A stretch of DNA of 64,000 nt, from positions 195,177,907 through 195,241,906 of the forward strand of contig OZ023262.1 of NCBI GenBank assembly GCA_964006375.1, given 5' to 3'. Position 1 is the first letter of the stretch. Each line of letters begins with the position of its first letter. This DNA comes from Tillus elongatus (taxonomy: Eukaryota > Arthropoda > Insecta > Coleoptera > Cleridae). The position numbers and the translations under genes were made by a program. Under the pieces are notes generated by a model. The model made no database searches, was not told where the DNA came from, and was given only the letters and a program-made list of their open reading frames with translations. This document shows positions 13,223-26,160 of this stretch, piece after piece.

Positions 13223-13320
13223 CCTCGGATATGGGTTCTAGCGGTCCTAGTTCGCGCTCATTTGAAATTATGGAATCTCCTATCAGTGAAATGTTTTTAC
13301 GAAAATTCGCTAAAACGGAA
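13217..13320 (-). repeat. Family A, left block (minus orientation)
   Basis: AAACTGACCTCGGATATGGG, the GCGCTCATTTGAA motif and a degraded AGTGAAATG..GAAAATTCGCTAAA inverted repeat follow the TA tract, i.e. the hairpin-end half of family A. The other half is absent. Confidence 0.7.
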
Positions 13321-13552
13321 AAAGGTAGGTATAGACACGGGTCGAAGCAATTTATTTTAAATTGTATAGAGGTTTTATAAATAAAATAATTTAATAGAGC
13401 ATTTTAATTAAAATATCAAAGTTGGTACTACTTTCTCGTAGAAGTAAGAACGTCGCATTTTCTAAAATATGTTAGCCAGATATAGCATGCTTGTTTATCA
13501 AAACATCCAAATATGCAGAGCGATCCGTTGACTGGTTTAATATAAACTTATA

Positions 13553-13872
13553 GAGCCTCAGTGGTTCAGGGGCAAGAACGTGTGCCTCTGAACCGAAGGG
13601 TACTGGGTTCGATCCCAGCGTTCTCCTTTCACTTTTTCAGTTGTAACATTAACATCAACCGAGGTTCTAGCATTGTATTTTAGCAAGTTGAATGTCTGCA
13701 CGTTTCGCCCTTCGAAGGAGATGTAAATGCGTCGGTCCCGTGTCCATGCGATGTTGGGCAGGTTAAAGATCCCTACCCTTCTTACAGAAAGGCGGGGGTT
13801 CGGCAAAGTTTCCGGGATAGTGAGGTGAAACTGCTCTCTGGCGTCGGTGATTGGTCAGCTGGGTCCCACATT
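13553..13872 (+). repeat. tRNA-headed SINE
   Basis: The head (13553-13626) has a pol III A-box-like TGGTTCAGGGGC and a perfect B-box core GGGTTCGATCCC (13605-13616). A roughly 240-bp body follows. The body from about 13660 to 13870 is present in reverse complement at 57412-57608 with about 80% identity and no indels, but without the tRNA head. The ends of the head do not pair into an acceptor stem, so this is a SINE promoter, not a tRNA gene. It depends on a LINE for movement; the partner cannot be told. Confidence 0.7.
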
Positions 13873-14955
13873 CTTGGGACTTTCTAATTAAACATTTTTA
13901 GTGTTGAACTAAAGCGCTGGTTGTATCTTGTCTTGTAAAATCTAATTGTTGTGTGTATAAATAGCATGCCATGAAAAAATTAATGCAGTTTAATAAATGC
14001 GAGAATATGAAGGTTTCTCTTCTGATAAAATAGCAAACATAAAATAGAAAATTCACTAAAAGCGTAATTGTCTAAGCACATGTCTTCAAATTGGTATGAT
14101 AACCATAAAGGGTCTGCTACAAATCCTTCCTTTCCAAAAGTGTGATTCTCTTGTTGTTAGAAAATAACAAAAGAATCACATCTTTTCGAATTTTTGCACC
14201 TCACTGTGTGAGTGTGGGACACAAAGTATATTTCAATTAACTTTAAATGAGACAAACATATACTCTTATTTGTTCTAGGGAAACATAATTCAGTAAGTTA
14301 TACTGGCAGTCCTGTGTAGAAACAGAATCCATTATTAAAAATAACACGAAAGCACCGCAACAGCACATACAAAGGAAATGTGAAACAAACCACTAGCAAA
14401 GCGCTAGCTGGCACATGAAACGTCGGCTACGTAAAATTTAGCTGATTTATTACAAGAAAGGGGGCAGAGACAACCCAGAGCAACATACGGTGCCGGCGAG
14501 GGTGCCGCACAACATCCTCGGCATGTAAACTACCAACTCACAAATGGAGGTATCACCCCTTGCACTTCTTTTATCGCCCACTAAGCAAAATTTAATCATA
14601 CGTGTGACAAGATGAATCTGTTTACTCGTCAGACCGTCTCACTGACAGATTATTCTTTGTAAACAATATGCTGCTGCTACATTACCTTAAGGGATTTACT
14701 GGGAGTGATTCTTCGTGCCAACATAACAGGACGCTTTTTTTGAGAGAGACACTAGATAACAAATTTATCAGTTCAATAGAGGTGCTTCAGTTCTGATTCG
14801 ATTTAGGAGATCGTTGTTGCTTATGAGATATACTTTATAATTTAGTGACTAACAAGTGCCTCTAAAGTATTTTTATGAACCCTCAATTACCCACACTCTA
14901 AATTTGTTAGATGAACACTAACCTCCATCAGAAGGCGTAGAAAAAAACAAAGTTT
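13873..14955. other. Unassigned DNA with one hairpin
   Basis: No gene seen. An imperfect inverted repeat lies at 14136-14159 and 14164-14185 (TGTGATTCT / AGAATCACA arms). A less AT-rich patch around 14460-14530 has no readable protein. Confidence 0.4.
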
Positions 14956-14959
14956 TTTG

Positions 14960-15860
14960 CCAAAAATGTTTCTATTCTTCGGAAAATTTTCACAATCTAT
15001 CACTTCCACATCATCAATACCTGTGGAAGTATGGCATCGGCGACATGTTTTTTCGCTTAAACATCGTAAAAAGTGGAGAAACATACAGAAAACATGATTT
15101 GGAAACGAATTTTTTTGTTTCTGTCGGCCTGTATGTCTGACTGTTTGTAGCCACAATAACTTTAGAACGAATTAAGACATCGTCTTTACATTTGGTATGC
15201 ATTTAGCACCCGACAAACGAACGGTCCGAATTTTTTGGGTAACATCGCTTCACGGGGTAGGAGCGGAATGGGGAATGATTTGGTATAAATTGATATTTTA
15301 TCATTAAAAATAGAGTAATATAACGTTTTGGAATTTGTTTATTAGAAAACTTTCAATTTCACCAAATATCTGGTATTCTGTGCTGAAATTAAATTAGGGG
15401 TTGAATGTATGGGGGTGGAATATCGGTGACCAATTTCGAATTGTGTGCGTAAAACGGCGTATAAGGTGTCGAAAAAATATAGACAACTTGAAATTGGAAC
15501 GAAAATGTTTTTGTCTGTCGATCTGTCAGTCGATCGGCCTGTCTGTCTGAACGTATGTCTGTTAGTAGGAGTAAAAATTTTTAAACGAATTGAGATATCA
15601 TATTCAAATTTTGTACCCAGTTAGCATCCGACAAATGAACGCTTCGATTTCTTTTTAGGTAGGGGATAAATGAGGGGTGATTTGGTGAATATAGACAATT
15701 TTGTTTCGTTAAAACTCGAGTAATATAACGTTTCAGAGGTTTATGGGTACAGGAATACGAATATTTTCTTTGTGGTGAAGTCATGAAACCTAAATTCATT
15801 TTAGGGGAATGTATTTCTGGGGAGAGTAGATTATCACAGCTATGTGAAAATTATGATTCA
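14960..15860 (-). repeat. Family C, two tandem copies
   Basis: Two consecutive versions of the same module, offset by about 396 bp (compare 15078 and 15474). Each has a CTGTCTGTC-type microsatellite, TTGAGATATCAT-type sequence, CGACAAACGAACG and a TAATATAACGTTT motif. No open frame is conserved. Confidence 0.75.
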
Positions 15861-16124
15861 CTTTGCAGGACAATTTTTTGATGAACTTTACAATCTCTTC
15901 AACTTTTGTTTCCAGGATATCTGTGTCAATTCTGCCGAGTATGCGATTTATGCTCTGCTTCAAATTTTGCTGAGTGTAGGGGTTGTTAGATCGACGTTCA
16001 AGTTCTGGTGTTACTAACTGGAATGCAAATTACCCCAGAAAAACTGATCTCTCCAAAAGTTCATTGTCACGAAATGAGTCATACATAATGTAAGCATTAA
16101 CTGTGCTTATATCAAATATTTGAA
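15861..16124. other. Unassigned DNA
   Basis: Nothing recognised between family C and family A. Confidence 0.35.
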
Positions 16125-17046
16125 AACTCGGGACGCAGCAAGTGCGTTATGGTAGTGAATTTTCTTAAATATGTTTTTATTGCAAATATGTCTGTTTTCT
16201 TTTTATTTAAGAAAGCAGGCAGCAATTTTGGTTACCAATATAACCTATATAGTAAAAACAATGTGCCATGTTTCATAAAAATAACTTTATTGTGTGAAAA
16301 TGTACAAAAATTTCCAAAAGTAAACTTAAAGTGTTCCCACAAAAACTCGTTTCTTGGTCAACCTTATAGGTTAATAGCAAATTGGGCTATTCAAATATGA
16401 AGCATTTGATCAAAATTCGCTACCATAACGCACTTGCTGCATCCAGAATTTCTTTTCCTACAAACATGCATTATATTTCGATGGAAAATGCAAAAATGCA
16501 ATAACATAAGGCGTGTTTGATTAAAAAAAATAAGAAAATTTGTATCACCAACGACTTATGGGCCACCCTATGAGTGTAGAAATATTTTTTTAAGATGTAG
16601 CTCAAGACACCCTATAATTAATATATGAAATTTTTTTTCATATCTTGTATAATAACGGATATATTGAGCTTTATTTATTTTTTACGAAAATTCGACAAAA
16701 ATTATATACCATTAAATGATAAACTCTATAGCTAAGGCTCCTGCCAAGCATCAGAGAAAGGGTCTATTTTAAATTAATTTTCTGGAAATATTTTAGTAAA
16801 ATGAAGGACAATGACGGTTGAAACTAAGACTTCAGGGTTTGTAAAACACCAAATTTGGTTACTCTTACTTTGTTAATTTTGGAGATATAAATTTTTTACA
16901 ATTTTTTTCGAAGGAAAACTCAAAATTTTCCGGGAAAACCTGGGCCGATTTTCCTGGCTAACGAACTTATCCAAGCCATTTGTAAAAGGAAGGTACTCAC
17001 CAAATTTAATCAAAATCGGCCCATAATTTTTTGAGTTATCGGTGTG

Positions 17047-17142
<96 letters not shown>

Positions 17143-17280
17143 ATATAAAAATTGAAACTGACCCCGGATATGTGTTCTGGCGGGCCTAATTAGCGGTCAT
17201 TTGAAGAAATTTTTTCAAAATTCAAAAGTCGGGATCTCCTCATTACTGAATTTTTTTAAGAAAATTCACTAAAAAAAAAA
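16125..17280 (-). repeat. Family A long form, copy at 16-17 kb
   Basis: Read on the minus strand it runs from the TTAGTGAAT.. inverted repeat (about 17240-17272) through the TA tract to the end hairpin. It matches 47525-48895 along its length. The right-end motif occurs twice, at about 16131-16150 and inverted at about 16424-16443, so the last 330 bp form a foldback with matching ends. The short open frame inside it also occurs in the 48-kb copy and is a by-product of the repeat. Confidence 0.82.
17050..17139. repeat. (TA)n tract, about 90 bp
   Basis: Core of the enclosing family A copy. Confidence 0.95.
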
Positions 17281-17722
17281 GGACTTACAACACTTCTCAA
17301 CAAGTGCATCTACACCTGCTTTGCGGAATTATAATCCAGCATCATATTATGCGACTTCTGTGTTGCCGGATCGTTATCGCCGCTGGTGACGAGGAAATCA
17401 GAATTACTGCTTTTTTTGTCACATTCGAAAGCATGGTAATATTTTTCGTAAAACTACACCGAGAACTACTTATTTCACTGCTTTTGTTGAGTAGGAACTG
17501 GAAAAAAAAAATGTTTGGCTTTTCCTTAATGCGCCTATACCTGTGAGTTGTATGTCTTTCAAAGGCTCGAGTATTTCAATTAAGAAAGCCAGTTGTCAAA
17601 TGTTATAATCCTGTTCGTGCCATACAGTGGCTGATAAGGCGTAGTACAGCTTTAATTGATCTACTGTATTTTCTATCTTCTATAGGTAATGTTTGGCCAT
17701 CTGAGTTTTTGAGTTGTTTACC

Positions 17723-17724
<2 letters not shown>
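17281..17724. other. Unassigned DNA
   Basis: One + frame near 17290-17390 reads STSASTPALRNYNPASYYAT, coding-like in composition, but I recognise no family and stops follow. Confidence 0.35.

Positions 17725-17805
<81 letters not shown>
17725..17805. repeat. (TA)n tract, about 81 bp
   Basis: Pure TA run. No family A flanks are recognisable on either side, unlike most other tracts. Confidence 0.95.
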
Positions 17806-17807
<2 letters not shown>

Positions 17808-18506
17808 ATTGAAAAAGATACCAGTGCGCGCGTCGTGCAACACATGATTGTAAATCCCTATTTCACCGGTTTATTTAGGAAGGTACATCTTAAACATGCG
17901 CCTACCTCTAAAACCGATCAAAAGTATATATACGCAGAGAAAGGTTCCCAACGTATAAGAAGTTTGGCATCTCTTAACAGATAAATTGAATATTTCTGCC
18001 AAAGGGACTGCCGGATCTGAAAGTTTTCGCATGCTTCGGTCTTCGGAATTGTGAAATCTGAGACATGTCAGAAGAAAAGCAAATATCTTTTTCGACATTA
18101 TTTACCGTATAATTTTCCTGTATGTGCCATTCGGTGCAAAGAGTGTCCTTATATTCTCCTTGTTAGACTTGAAAAGTGATGTGAACGTTAAAAGTCCCAA
18201 AAAGCGTTGAGTTCGGTGTTGTCCAAATCTCTCAAGATGGGTGAAGTTTTTCTGCAATATTTTCTACGTTGCTGTGCTATTTTCAAATTCGTCCATTTCA
18301 GGACAATGTTGCAAATTTAATCGGTAAATAGCAGTTTCCAAACAGTAAGCGCATAAGCTTGTTTCCCTAGTTGTGAAATGGGTCGTAATCCAGTTAGCCT
18401 CACTACAATGTCCTCCAGTGATCGCCGACCTCTATTTTGTTGCAGGAACTGAAGACCACTTATATTTGTTTTTGCCGTAGAAATAGTTCTTCTGTTTATT
18501 GTTATT
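17806..18506. other. Unassigned DNA
   Basis: No gene or repeat recognised. Confidence 0.35.
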
Positions 18507-19058
<552 letters not shown>

Positions 19059-19059
19059 T

Positions 19060-19500
19060 TTGTTATCGTCTTCATGCTCACTCACTTCACTTTATTCACT
19101 GCTCCTATCGGCCACTATACTTGCGTGTTTGTTTTCCTCTTCTAAATCGTTCATATCATCTAAAACAAGGACTAATGCAGCAACCTACTCACAACAATTC
19201 CCATACCAACCCACCTCTTGCTTCTATTTCTGAATCAGTTTCATGCTCGCTTTGTATCATTTTGACTCTTGTCACAGTCGTTAATATCACTGAATTCACT
19301 AAGTTCATCGTACCATTTCATCAATTGTTTTTCAAAGTCTGGATCTTCAAATGCCACTCCTTTAAAAGTACCAGGTGGATCACTCATATCCGGTGAAACA
19401 AACACTAACTCTACCTCTCTCAGATGGCCAGCGCATTTATGCACTATTTTGCAGACAATCAAAACGTCACTGAGGCATGAGGTTTGGCACACCGGCCTGT
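19060..19500 (-). pseudogene. Acidic coding remnant, possibly piggyBac-like N-terminus
   Basis: On the minus strand, 19492-19241 reads VELVFVSPDMSDPPGTFKGV, then FEDPDFEKQLMKWYDELSEF and SDINDCDKSQNDT. After a frameshift it continues IQSEHETDSEIEARGG, and after another LDDMNDLEEENKHASIVAD and SEVSEHEDDNKK. A long, strongly acidic Ser/Glu/Asp-rich segment of this kind is usual at the N-terminus of piggyBac-type transposases, but also in other proteins. No transposase core is present to confirm it. The consistent acidic reading in three linked frames is the evidence that it was once coding. The 19058 end abuts a family A terminus. Confidence 0.4.
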
Positions 19501-20085
19501 TTGACGACAGCGATAAATTACATATGCTACCTGCGTAGGCGTGGTTATTGAAATATCTTCCTCAGTATGACGTACCGTCTGCGAGAGGGTGGATTGTAAT
19601 TATGGTTTAAGCTTAGTATACACGAGACAGCAAAGAGTCGACACTTTTGTCTGGAGTAGTCCAGCGTTATTGTGTGCAGTGTTGACACGTTGTAGTGAAC
19701 TGGTCTAGGGGAAGTATGTGTGTGGTGGTGTGGTTCCCAAGCTATGGGGGAAAATCCACAACTTAAAAGAACATAAACAGACGTGGTTGTGTACCAATTT
19801 TCAAGTCTTTTAATCCAAGAAAAATAATGTTATTCGAAATTAAAATGAAAATAATCCTCGACATCACTTCAGATTCTGTAATGCAACATCTACAATGTTG
19901 GATAAAGACAGATGACCTTAGCTGTACTGCTATGCTATTAAATAATATTTTCTTAATTTTACATACTACAATCATAACGACGCAAAAGAATATTTGGAAA
20001 TGCGAATTTCATAATTGATTTCAAACATCACTATTTTTCCAGCATAATCTTTTTTGAAACTTTTTAGGTCGTTTTAGAAAAAAAA
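19501..20085. other. Unassigned DNA
   Basis: No gene or known repeat recognised. Confidence 0.35.
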
Positions 20086-20530
20086 AAATTCTGTCACCGA
20101 TATCCCACCCCCACATATTCAACCCCTAATTAAGTTTCACGCAGAGGGTTAAATATTTGATGAAATTGAAAGTTTTCTAATAAACCAACCCTAAGACGTT
20201 ATATTACTCGAGTTTTAACAAAAAAAATTAAATTTTTCACTATCGACCCCTATTCCTTGGAGCGGTTTTACCGAAAAACAATCCAAACCGTTGGTTTGTC
20301 GTGTTCCAACTGTATACCAAATTTGAAGACTATATCTCAATTAGCTCTAAAGTTATCGTGGCTACAAACAAACAGATATACCGACCGACGGACACAAAAA
20401 AGCTTCGTTCCCAAATCAGGTTTTCTATGTGTTTTGACACTTTTCACGAGGTTTAAGCGAAAAAAAAGTTTTGACATTTTTTTTGTCGATGCCATACTTT
20501 CACACGTATTGACGATGTGGAACTAATTCG
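20086..20530 (+). repeat. Family C, single copy
   Basis: Contains TCACCGATATCCCACCCCCA, ACGTTATATTACTCGAGTTT, GGTTTGTCGTG and ACCGACCGACGGACA in the same order as the other copies. Ends at a GACGATGTGGAA motif also seen near 58700. Confidence 0.75.
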
Positions 20531-20618
20531 ACATTGAGGAGACCGCGACAGAGTTTTGAAGATATATCTTAAAATAAGCGCGAACTAGCCCAGAAGTCAT
20601 TTTCAGTTTCTGGCGGTT

Positions 20619-20985
<367 letters not shown>

Positions 20986-21303
20986 TCGGGACGCAGCAAG
21001 TGCGTTATGGTAGTGAATTTTTATTAAATGCTTAAAATTTGAATAACTCAATTTTCTATAACTTAGAAAGTTTAATTTCGGTATGTAGTAAGGGCTTTCT
21101 TAGGGCAAAATATCCACCAAATTTCATTAAAATAACTTTGTAATTTCCGGAGAAAAAATTTTTTTTTCAATGAAAACTCAAAATTTTCCCGGAAAACCTC
21201 GTCCAATTTTCCTGGCTAACGAACTCATCCAAGCCATTAATAAAAGAAAGGAACTTGCCGAGTTTCATTGAAATCGGTTAATTATTTTTTGAGTTATCAG
21301 ACG

Positions 21304-21456
<153 letters not shown>

Positions 21457-21488
21457 AGTACATAAATGCCGTTTTATCATTCCTGTTT

Positions 21489-21493
<5 letters not shown>

Positions 21494-21569
<76 letters not shown>
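21494..21569. repeat. (TA)n tract, about 75 bp
   Basis: Second half of the split core. Confidence 0.95.
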
Positions 21570-21572
<3 letters not shown>

Positions 21573-21707
21573 ATATAAAAATTCAAACTGACCCCGGATA
21601 TGGGTTCTAGGGGTCCTAGTTCGCGCTCATTTGAAAAAATTTTTGCAAAGTCTCACTATCGATACCTCTCTATTAGTGAATTCTTTTAAATAAAAATTCA
21701 CTAAAAA

Positions 21708-22045
21708 TTAGTACCGTTCGTAGTTTTAGAGTTACTTCAGTTAATTGGTTTGTAACTTTTCGTGCTTTTGGCACATAGCGAGGTTCCATTAAAATGACGC
21801 ATTCAGAGAGGTGTTCGTTTTCGTATTATTCGTCTAGAAATTCGAGATGCCATATACTGGTGCTCTCAAATAGTGACTTAATTGAAAAGTTTTCACAGAA
21901 ATTTTGTTTGTATTTCCGCAGAAATAATTTTTGGTGAGATTTTGTTAAATGTTCGTAATTTATGATAAATGTTTAAAAAGCCATGTTTTCGAATTTTCGT
22001 AAAAAAAATTATGCGGCAAATTTTCGTAAAAAAATATAATTTAGT
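21708..22045. repeat. Family B fragment and host-like AT DNA
   Basis: A TCGAGATGCCATATACTGGT..GCTCTCAAATAGTGA segment (about 21840-21885) also occurs near 56262-56302. The rest is unassigned. It ends in GTAAC, the target duplication of the BEL element. Confidence 0.45.
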
Positions 22046-22050
22046 GTAAC
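22046..22050. repeat. BEL target-site duplication, left copy (GTAAC)
   Basis: Identical to 27784-27788 directly after the right LTR. BEL/Pao elements usually make 4-6 bp duplications. Confidence 0.88.
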
Positions 22051-22248
22051 TGTTTCAGATTAATTCACGTTTTGACTCTTTTTGCGCATGCGCTGGTAGA
22101 CACTAGAAAACAGTGACAAGAACGATGAGAGACTATTGAAGAGACATGTGTACTATTGTACTATTGTAACAGTTACAGTAACGCTTTTTGTTATTATCAA
22201 TAATCTACTAAATTCAAAAAGTATATTGTGCTATTATTGATCGCACCA
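22051..22248 (+). repeat. BEL 5' LTR
   Basis: Starts TGTTTCAGATTAATT and ends ATCGCACCA. Aligns with 27594-27783 throughout, with substitutions and a few small indels, consistent with a considerable age. Confidence 0.9.
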
Positions 22249-22686
22249 TAATTTTTGGTCATTTTGGATTTTTTGCATAAAACAAACGTTACTATTCCAA
22301 TTAATTAGTGTTTAAAGCGTAATAAAGAAAGAGGGAAATTTACGCATGTGTGTGTGACACTAGAGCATCATATTGTACAGGGTTGAAAATAAAGTCAACC
22401 CGCTTTCAACATAGCGGACGGATCTGTTGGTTATAAGACTGGCTGAGCTTTGTGTAAACAGTTAGTTTCAACTGAGCGACTGCATTAAGTGAAACATCGC
22501 ACCATTGAGCAGTTAGTAACTATAGCATTTCAAATAATCAGCTATTCAACCATTTGAAAAGGCAGAAAGATACAACAAGCAGGTACGCGTGTCTCATCTT
22601 CCAATTCCAATATATTTATTTGCTGCTAATCAGCTCCTGTAATTTTTGTTTATTATCTATTTCAACAGAATCTTAAGAGATAAATC
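22249..22686 (+). other. BEL leader region
   Basis: Untranslated region between the left LTR and gag. It should contain the primer-binding site just after 22248 (TAATTTTTGGTC); I cannot assign the tRNA. Confidence 0.6.
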
Positions 22687-23870
22687 ATGGCATTTCCTGG
22701 GGAATTGCAAACCCTCAGGGCTGAGAGGGGTCAAATTAAAGGTCAGATAACAAGATTTGGCAAATATTTAGAGCAAGATACAATTTATGCGACACAATTA
22801 AAGACAAGATTAGACAAAATAGAACAGCTTTTTGATAAATTTTCTAATATTCAAACAAAAATTAATTTACTCCTCGATGACGACCACACCGAAGAAGAAA
22901 ATACAGAAATTGGCGAATTTGAAAATGTTTATTATGAGTTAGTGTGGCGAGCCAATGATAACGTTAAAAAGCCTAGTTCAATTCAAGTTAGCGACGATCA
23001 AAGTAGAACAAGAGTGTGTACTACCGCAGAAGTTAAACTACCCACACCATCATTTTCGAGTAGCTACGACTAAGGTTTAAGGATTCGTTCGTCTAGTTAA
23101 TCGATTCCAACAGGAACTTATACGATGTACAGAAGTTTCAGTACCTAAGGGGTTCATTAATAGGATTGCATTGTCCCTTATAAGCACCTTAGAAACGCCA
23201 ACAGCCAATTGCAATATTGCATGGAAACTTCTACAGAAAATATTCCAAAACAAAAAACTTATTATCACTACACATATATGGATGATTTTCCAAATCATTT
23301 TAGTTAACAGGTAAAATCATACAACACTACGGTGCTTGATCGATGAAACTCATACTCACTTACGAGCCCTACAAGGACTAGATCAGCCGACAGATAAATT
23401 GGACACCATGCTGATTTATTTATTGACAAGAAAATTAGATAATCAAACAACACGTGAATGGGCAGGTATTGTTGGAAAGAATGACGCTGAACAAGTCCTG
23501 GACATTAAAGAGTTCATTGAATTTTGACCGACAAATGTCAAACTTTAGAGCTAACTGAAATGAAGCCCGGCCAGAAATGGGAAAATTTGCAAGAAGAGAT
23601 GGTGAAAGGCAAGTGAATCTGGCAGCAACTGTCTCAGAGACATGCAATTATTACAGTAAAAGCCATTTAATTTATCATTGTGGGGCATTTAAGAAATTAC
23701 CAGTGGCTAGCAGAATTCTTGAGATTAAAAAACTACAATTATGTTGGGACTGTCTTAAAGCAGGGAATATTGGCAAAAACTGCAAGTCACGTTCACATTG
23801 TAAATATTGCCCAAGGTACCATAATTCACTTCTGCATGAAAAGGTCAGAAATACTTTGAAAAGGGACTAG
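22687..23870 (+). pseudogene. BEL gag region
   Basis: The first 128 codons (ATG 22687 to 23073) are open and read LRAERGQIKGQITRFGKYL, a classic BEL/Pao Gag start, then a coiled acidic stretch. After a frameshift, 23077-23530 carries the equivalent of the following Gag domain in broken frames (LVNRFQQ-like reading, and LRALQGLDQPTDKLDTMLIY in 23336-23527). The third open piece (23577-23870) holds a zinc knuckle region, CWDCLKAGNIGKNCKSRSHC followed by KYC, with a second basic H/C cluster after it. Gag would package element RNA. At least three lesions break it, so it is non-functional. Confidence 0.85.
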
Positions 23871-23941
23871 GTCAGTCAAGTAAAGAAGGGCCAGAGTTTT
23901 CCCAAGTAGTTTCCAGATTCTCGAAGGGTCAACAATATACG

Positions 23942-24322
23942 ATGCTATTAGCAACTGCAAAAGTGCAAGTGTTTAACATTAAAGGACAGGCACACGAATG
24001 CACATCACTATTAGATCCGGGGTCAAAGATGAGCTTTATCGCTGAGGAACTCTCTAATAGACTAACGGCACCAATGAAAAGTGTACAGTTTGCTGTAGAT
24101 GGGGTTTACGGTACAATATATAAGGTAACTAGAGAAGCATCGATAACATTTAAGTCTAGATACAATCATTTTGCTGATACCATTGGATGCTTAGAAGTAC
24201 CCGAAATCACAGGGGAACTGCCACAATTCAAAATAAGTCCATCTCAGCTAAAAATTCCTGAGATTATCTTATTAGCTGACCCAGAATACTATTTAACAAA
24301 GAAGAAAGAAATGCTAATATGA
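23942..24322 (+). pseudogene. BEL aspartic protease region
   Basis: An open stretch of 126 codons contains ALLDPGSK-like LLDPGSKMSFI, where the family's catalytic triad is usually D(S/T)G(S/A). Here the middle residue is Pro, as D-P-G-S, a common BEL variant. EVPEITGELPQ and ILLADPEYY follow, equivalent to the usual LADP.F motif of the region linking protease to reverse transcriptase. It would cut the polyprotein. A stop at 24320 and a frameshift separate it from the reverse transcriptase. Confidence 0.8.
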
Positions 24323-24408
24323 GTGGAGTTGTGTTAAAATTTGATGTGTGTGGGAAGGATTCCATTAGAAAACGGCATGTCAGCAGTACTCCAAAAAACT
24401 AGGCTGGA

Positions 24409-26160
24409 ATGGATACTGTCTGGAAAAATTACCAACAACGAAGAGCCACGGCATGCAAAATAAAACGAATGCGGTTTTGGGAAACTGAGGAGATATTAGA
24501 CGTTCGGCTGTACACATGCGAAGAACAAGCATGTGATGATAGTTTCACAAAAAAAACACAAGAAGAGATTAAACTGGGCGATTCATTGTAGCATTGCCGA
24601 TGACCGGTGTCAGAAGATTGGATGAGTCATCGCAACTGGCACTGATAAGATTTTACCGATTAGAGAGGAAACTAGAACAGCAAACCGAACTAAGAATATT
24701 TTACATGTAGTTCATGAACGAATACGAGGAACTTGGTCACATGAAAAGGGTTTCACATTTAAATAAAGACAAGGAAGAAGGCGCCTGTTATCTACCTCAC
24801 CACCTAGTGATAAAGTCTGACAGCCTAACGACGAAGCTAAGAGTAGTTTTTGATGCGTCGGCTAAGACGTCAACCGGAGTAGTCCTAAATGATGTACTAT
24901 TAATGAGGCTAAAGGTTCCACATGAATTATTTGATATCGTCTCACGTTTTCGCATGCATCAAATTATTTTCACAGCAAACCTAGAAAGTATTTATAGGCA
25001 AATCAACATAAGAAAAGAAGATACAAAACTGCAACGCATTTACTGGAGGCCAAAAGTTAAAGAAAAAGTGTCATTTTTTTAATTAAAAACTGTTACATAT
25101 GGCACGGCATCAGCAGTAAGATGCCTTACACAGTTGGCATTAGAAGAAAAGGAATGATACCCAGCAGGAGCAAAAATTCTGAGGACGGATTTATACATGG
25201 ACGACCTACTGACGTGGGCAAATACACATTAAGAAGCAATTGAGTTGAGAAGGCAACTCACAGATTTATTGTCAAGAGGTATGTTTAGGCATCGGAAATG
25301 GATATCAAACGATTTTGCTGTATTATAGGGCGTTAATGAGGACCCACTTGTTGTAATAGACAAGGAAGGTGCAATAAAAACACTTGGATTGCACTGACAT
25401 TTACAACAAGATACGTCACAGTACACAGTTTCTTTTACTAGCATACCAAGGATACATTAAGGGCTTTTTAAGCAGCATTTCAAAAAATTTTGATTTATTA
25501 GGGCTGGTGGCTTCAGTTAAAATGATAGAAACGTTAATCTTGCAACAACTTTGGCAACTGAAGCTAGGCTGGGACGAACAAGTAAATCCAGATATGAGTG
25601 ATATATGGACACGATATTATAGTCAATTATAAACAATTAAGAACCTAAAAATTGAAAGAAATATAAAGCTTGAATAGGTTAATGATACATTACAAATACA
25701 TGGATTTTGTGATATTGGCAATGTTTTTGTTAAGCTTCTCTGTTCCAAGGCAAGGGTAGCACCATTCTGTCTCTGCCCGGATTAGAAATAAATTTTGCAG
25801 TATTGGTGAGTAGGCTGATGTCAACAGTCAAGAAAGCGCTTGGTAGCAAGGCGTTTGAAACTCATTACCGGACCGACTCGACAATCGTAATAGCATGAAT
25901 CAGGTCCCCTTCAAATCAATTAAAACCATTTGTGGCAAACCGAGTAGCAGAGATACCGCGACTTACCACGATCAAAAATTGTAGACACGTATCTTCTAAA
26001 GAAAACCCCGCAGAGGTACTCTTTAGAGACTAAACGCCAGCTGACCTGTGCAAAAATAAACTCTGATAGCAAGGACCAGATAGGCTAGTAAATAACGAAC
26101 AGGCATAGCCAACATTAAAACTTTCATACCACAAAGAAGAGGTAGAATGTGAACTGAAGT
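24409..26160 (+). pseudogene. BEL reverse transcriptase and RNase H region
   Basis: Pieces in order: a FWETEEI-type motif (24455-24480), the YLPHHLVIK and LRVVFDASAK motifs (24780-24870), FTANLESIYRQI (24970-25005), and YMDDLLTW (25194-25217). In functional relatives the third motif is AD(I/L)EKM(Y/F), so the first catalytic Asp has become Asn. The second motif keeps its Asp pair. The segment 25380-25630 holds a piece of connection domain, and 25640-26160 is so scrambled that RNase H residues cannot be placed. At least six frame breaks. It would have copied element RNA into DNA. Confidence 0.8.

Noticed and set aside
13553..13626. tRNA gene
   Set aside because: B-box is perfect but the ends do not form an acceptor stem and a repeat body follows; a SINE head fits better.
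16149..16400. Conserved 83-aa protein, also found at 48626-48832
   Set aside because: The frame lies wholly inside the family A foldback unit; similarity reflects shared repeat DNA, and the unit has no start or domain of its own.
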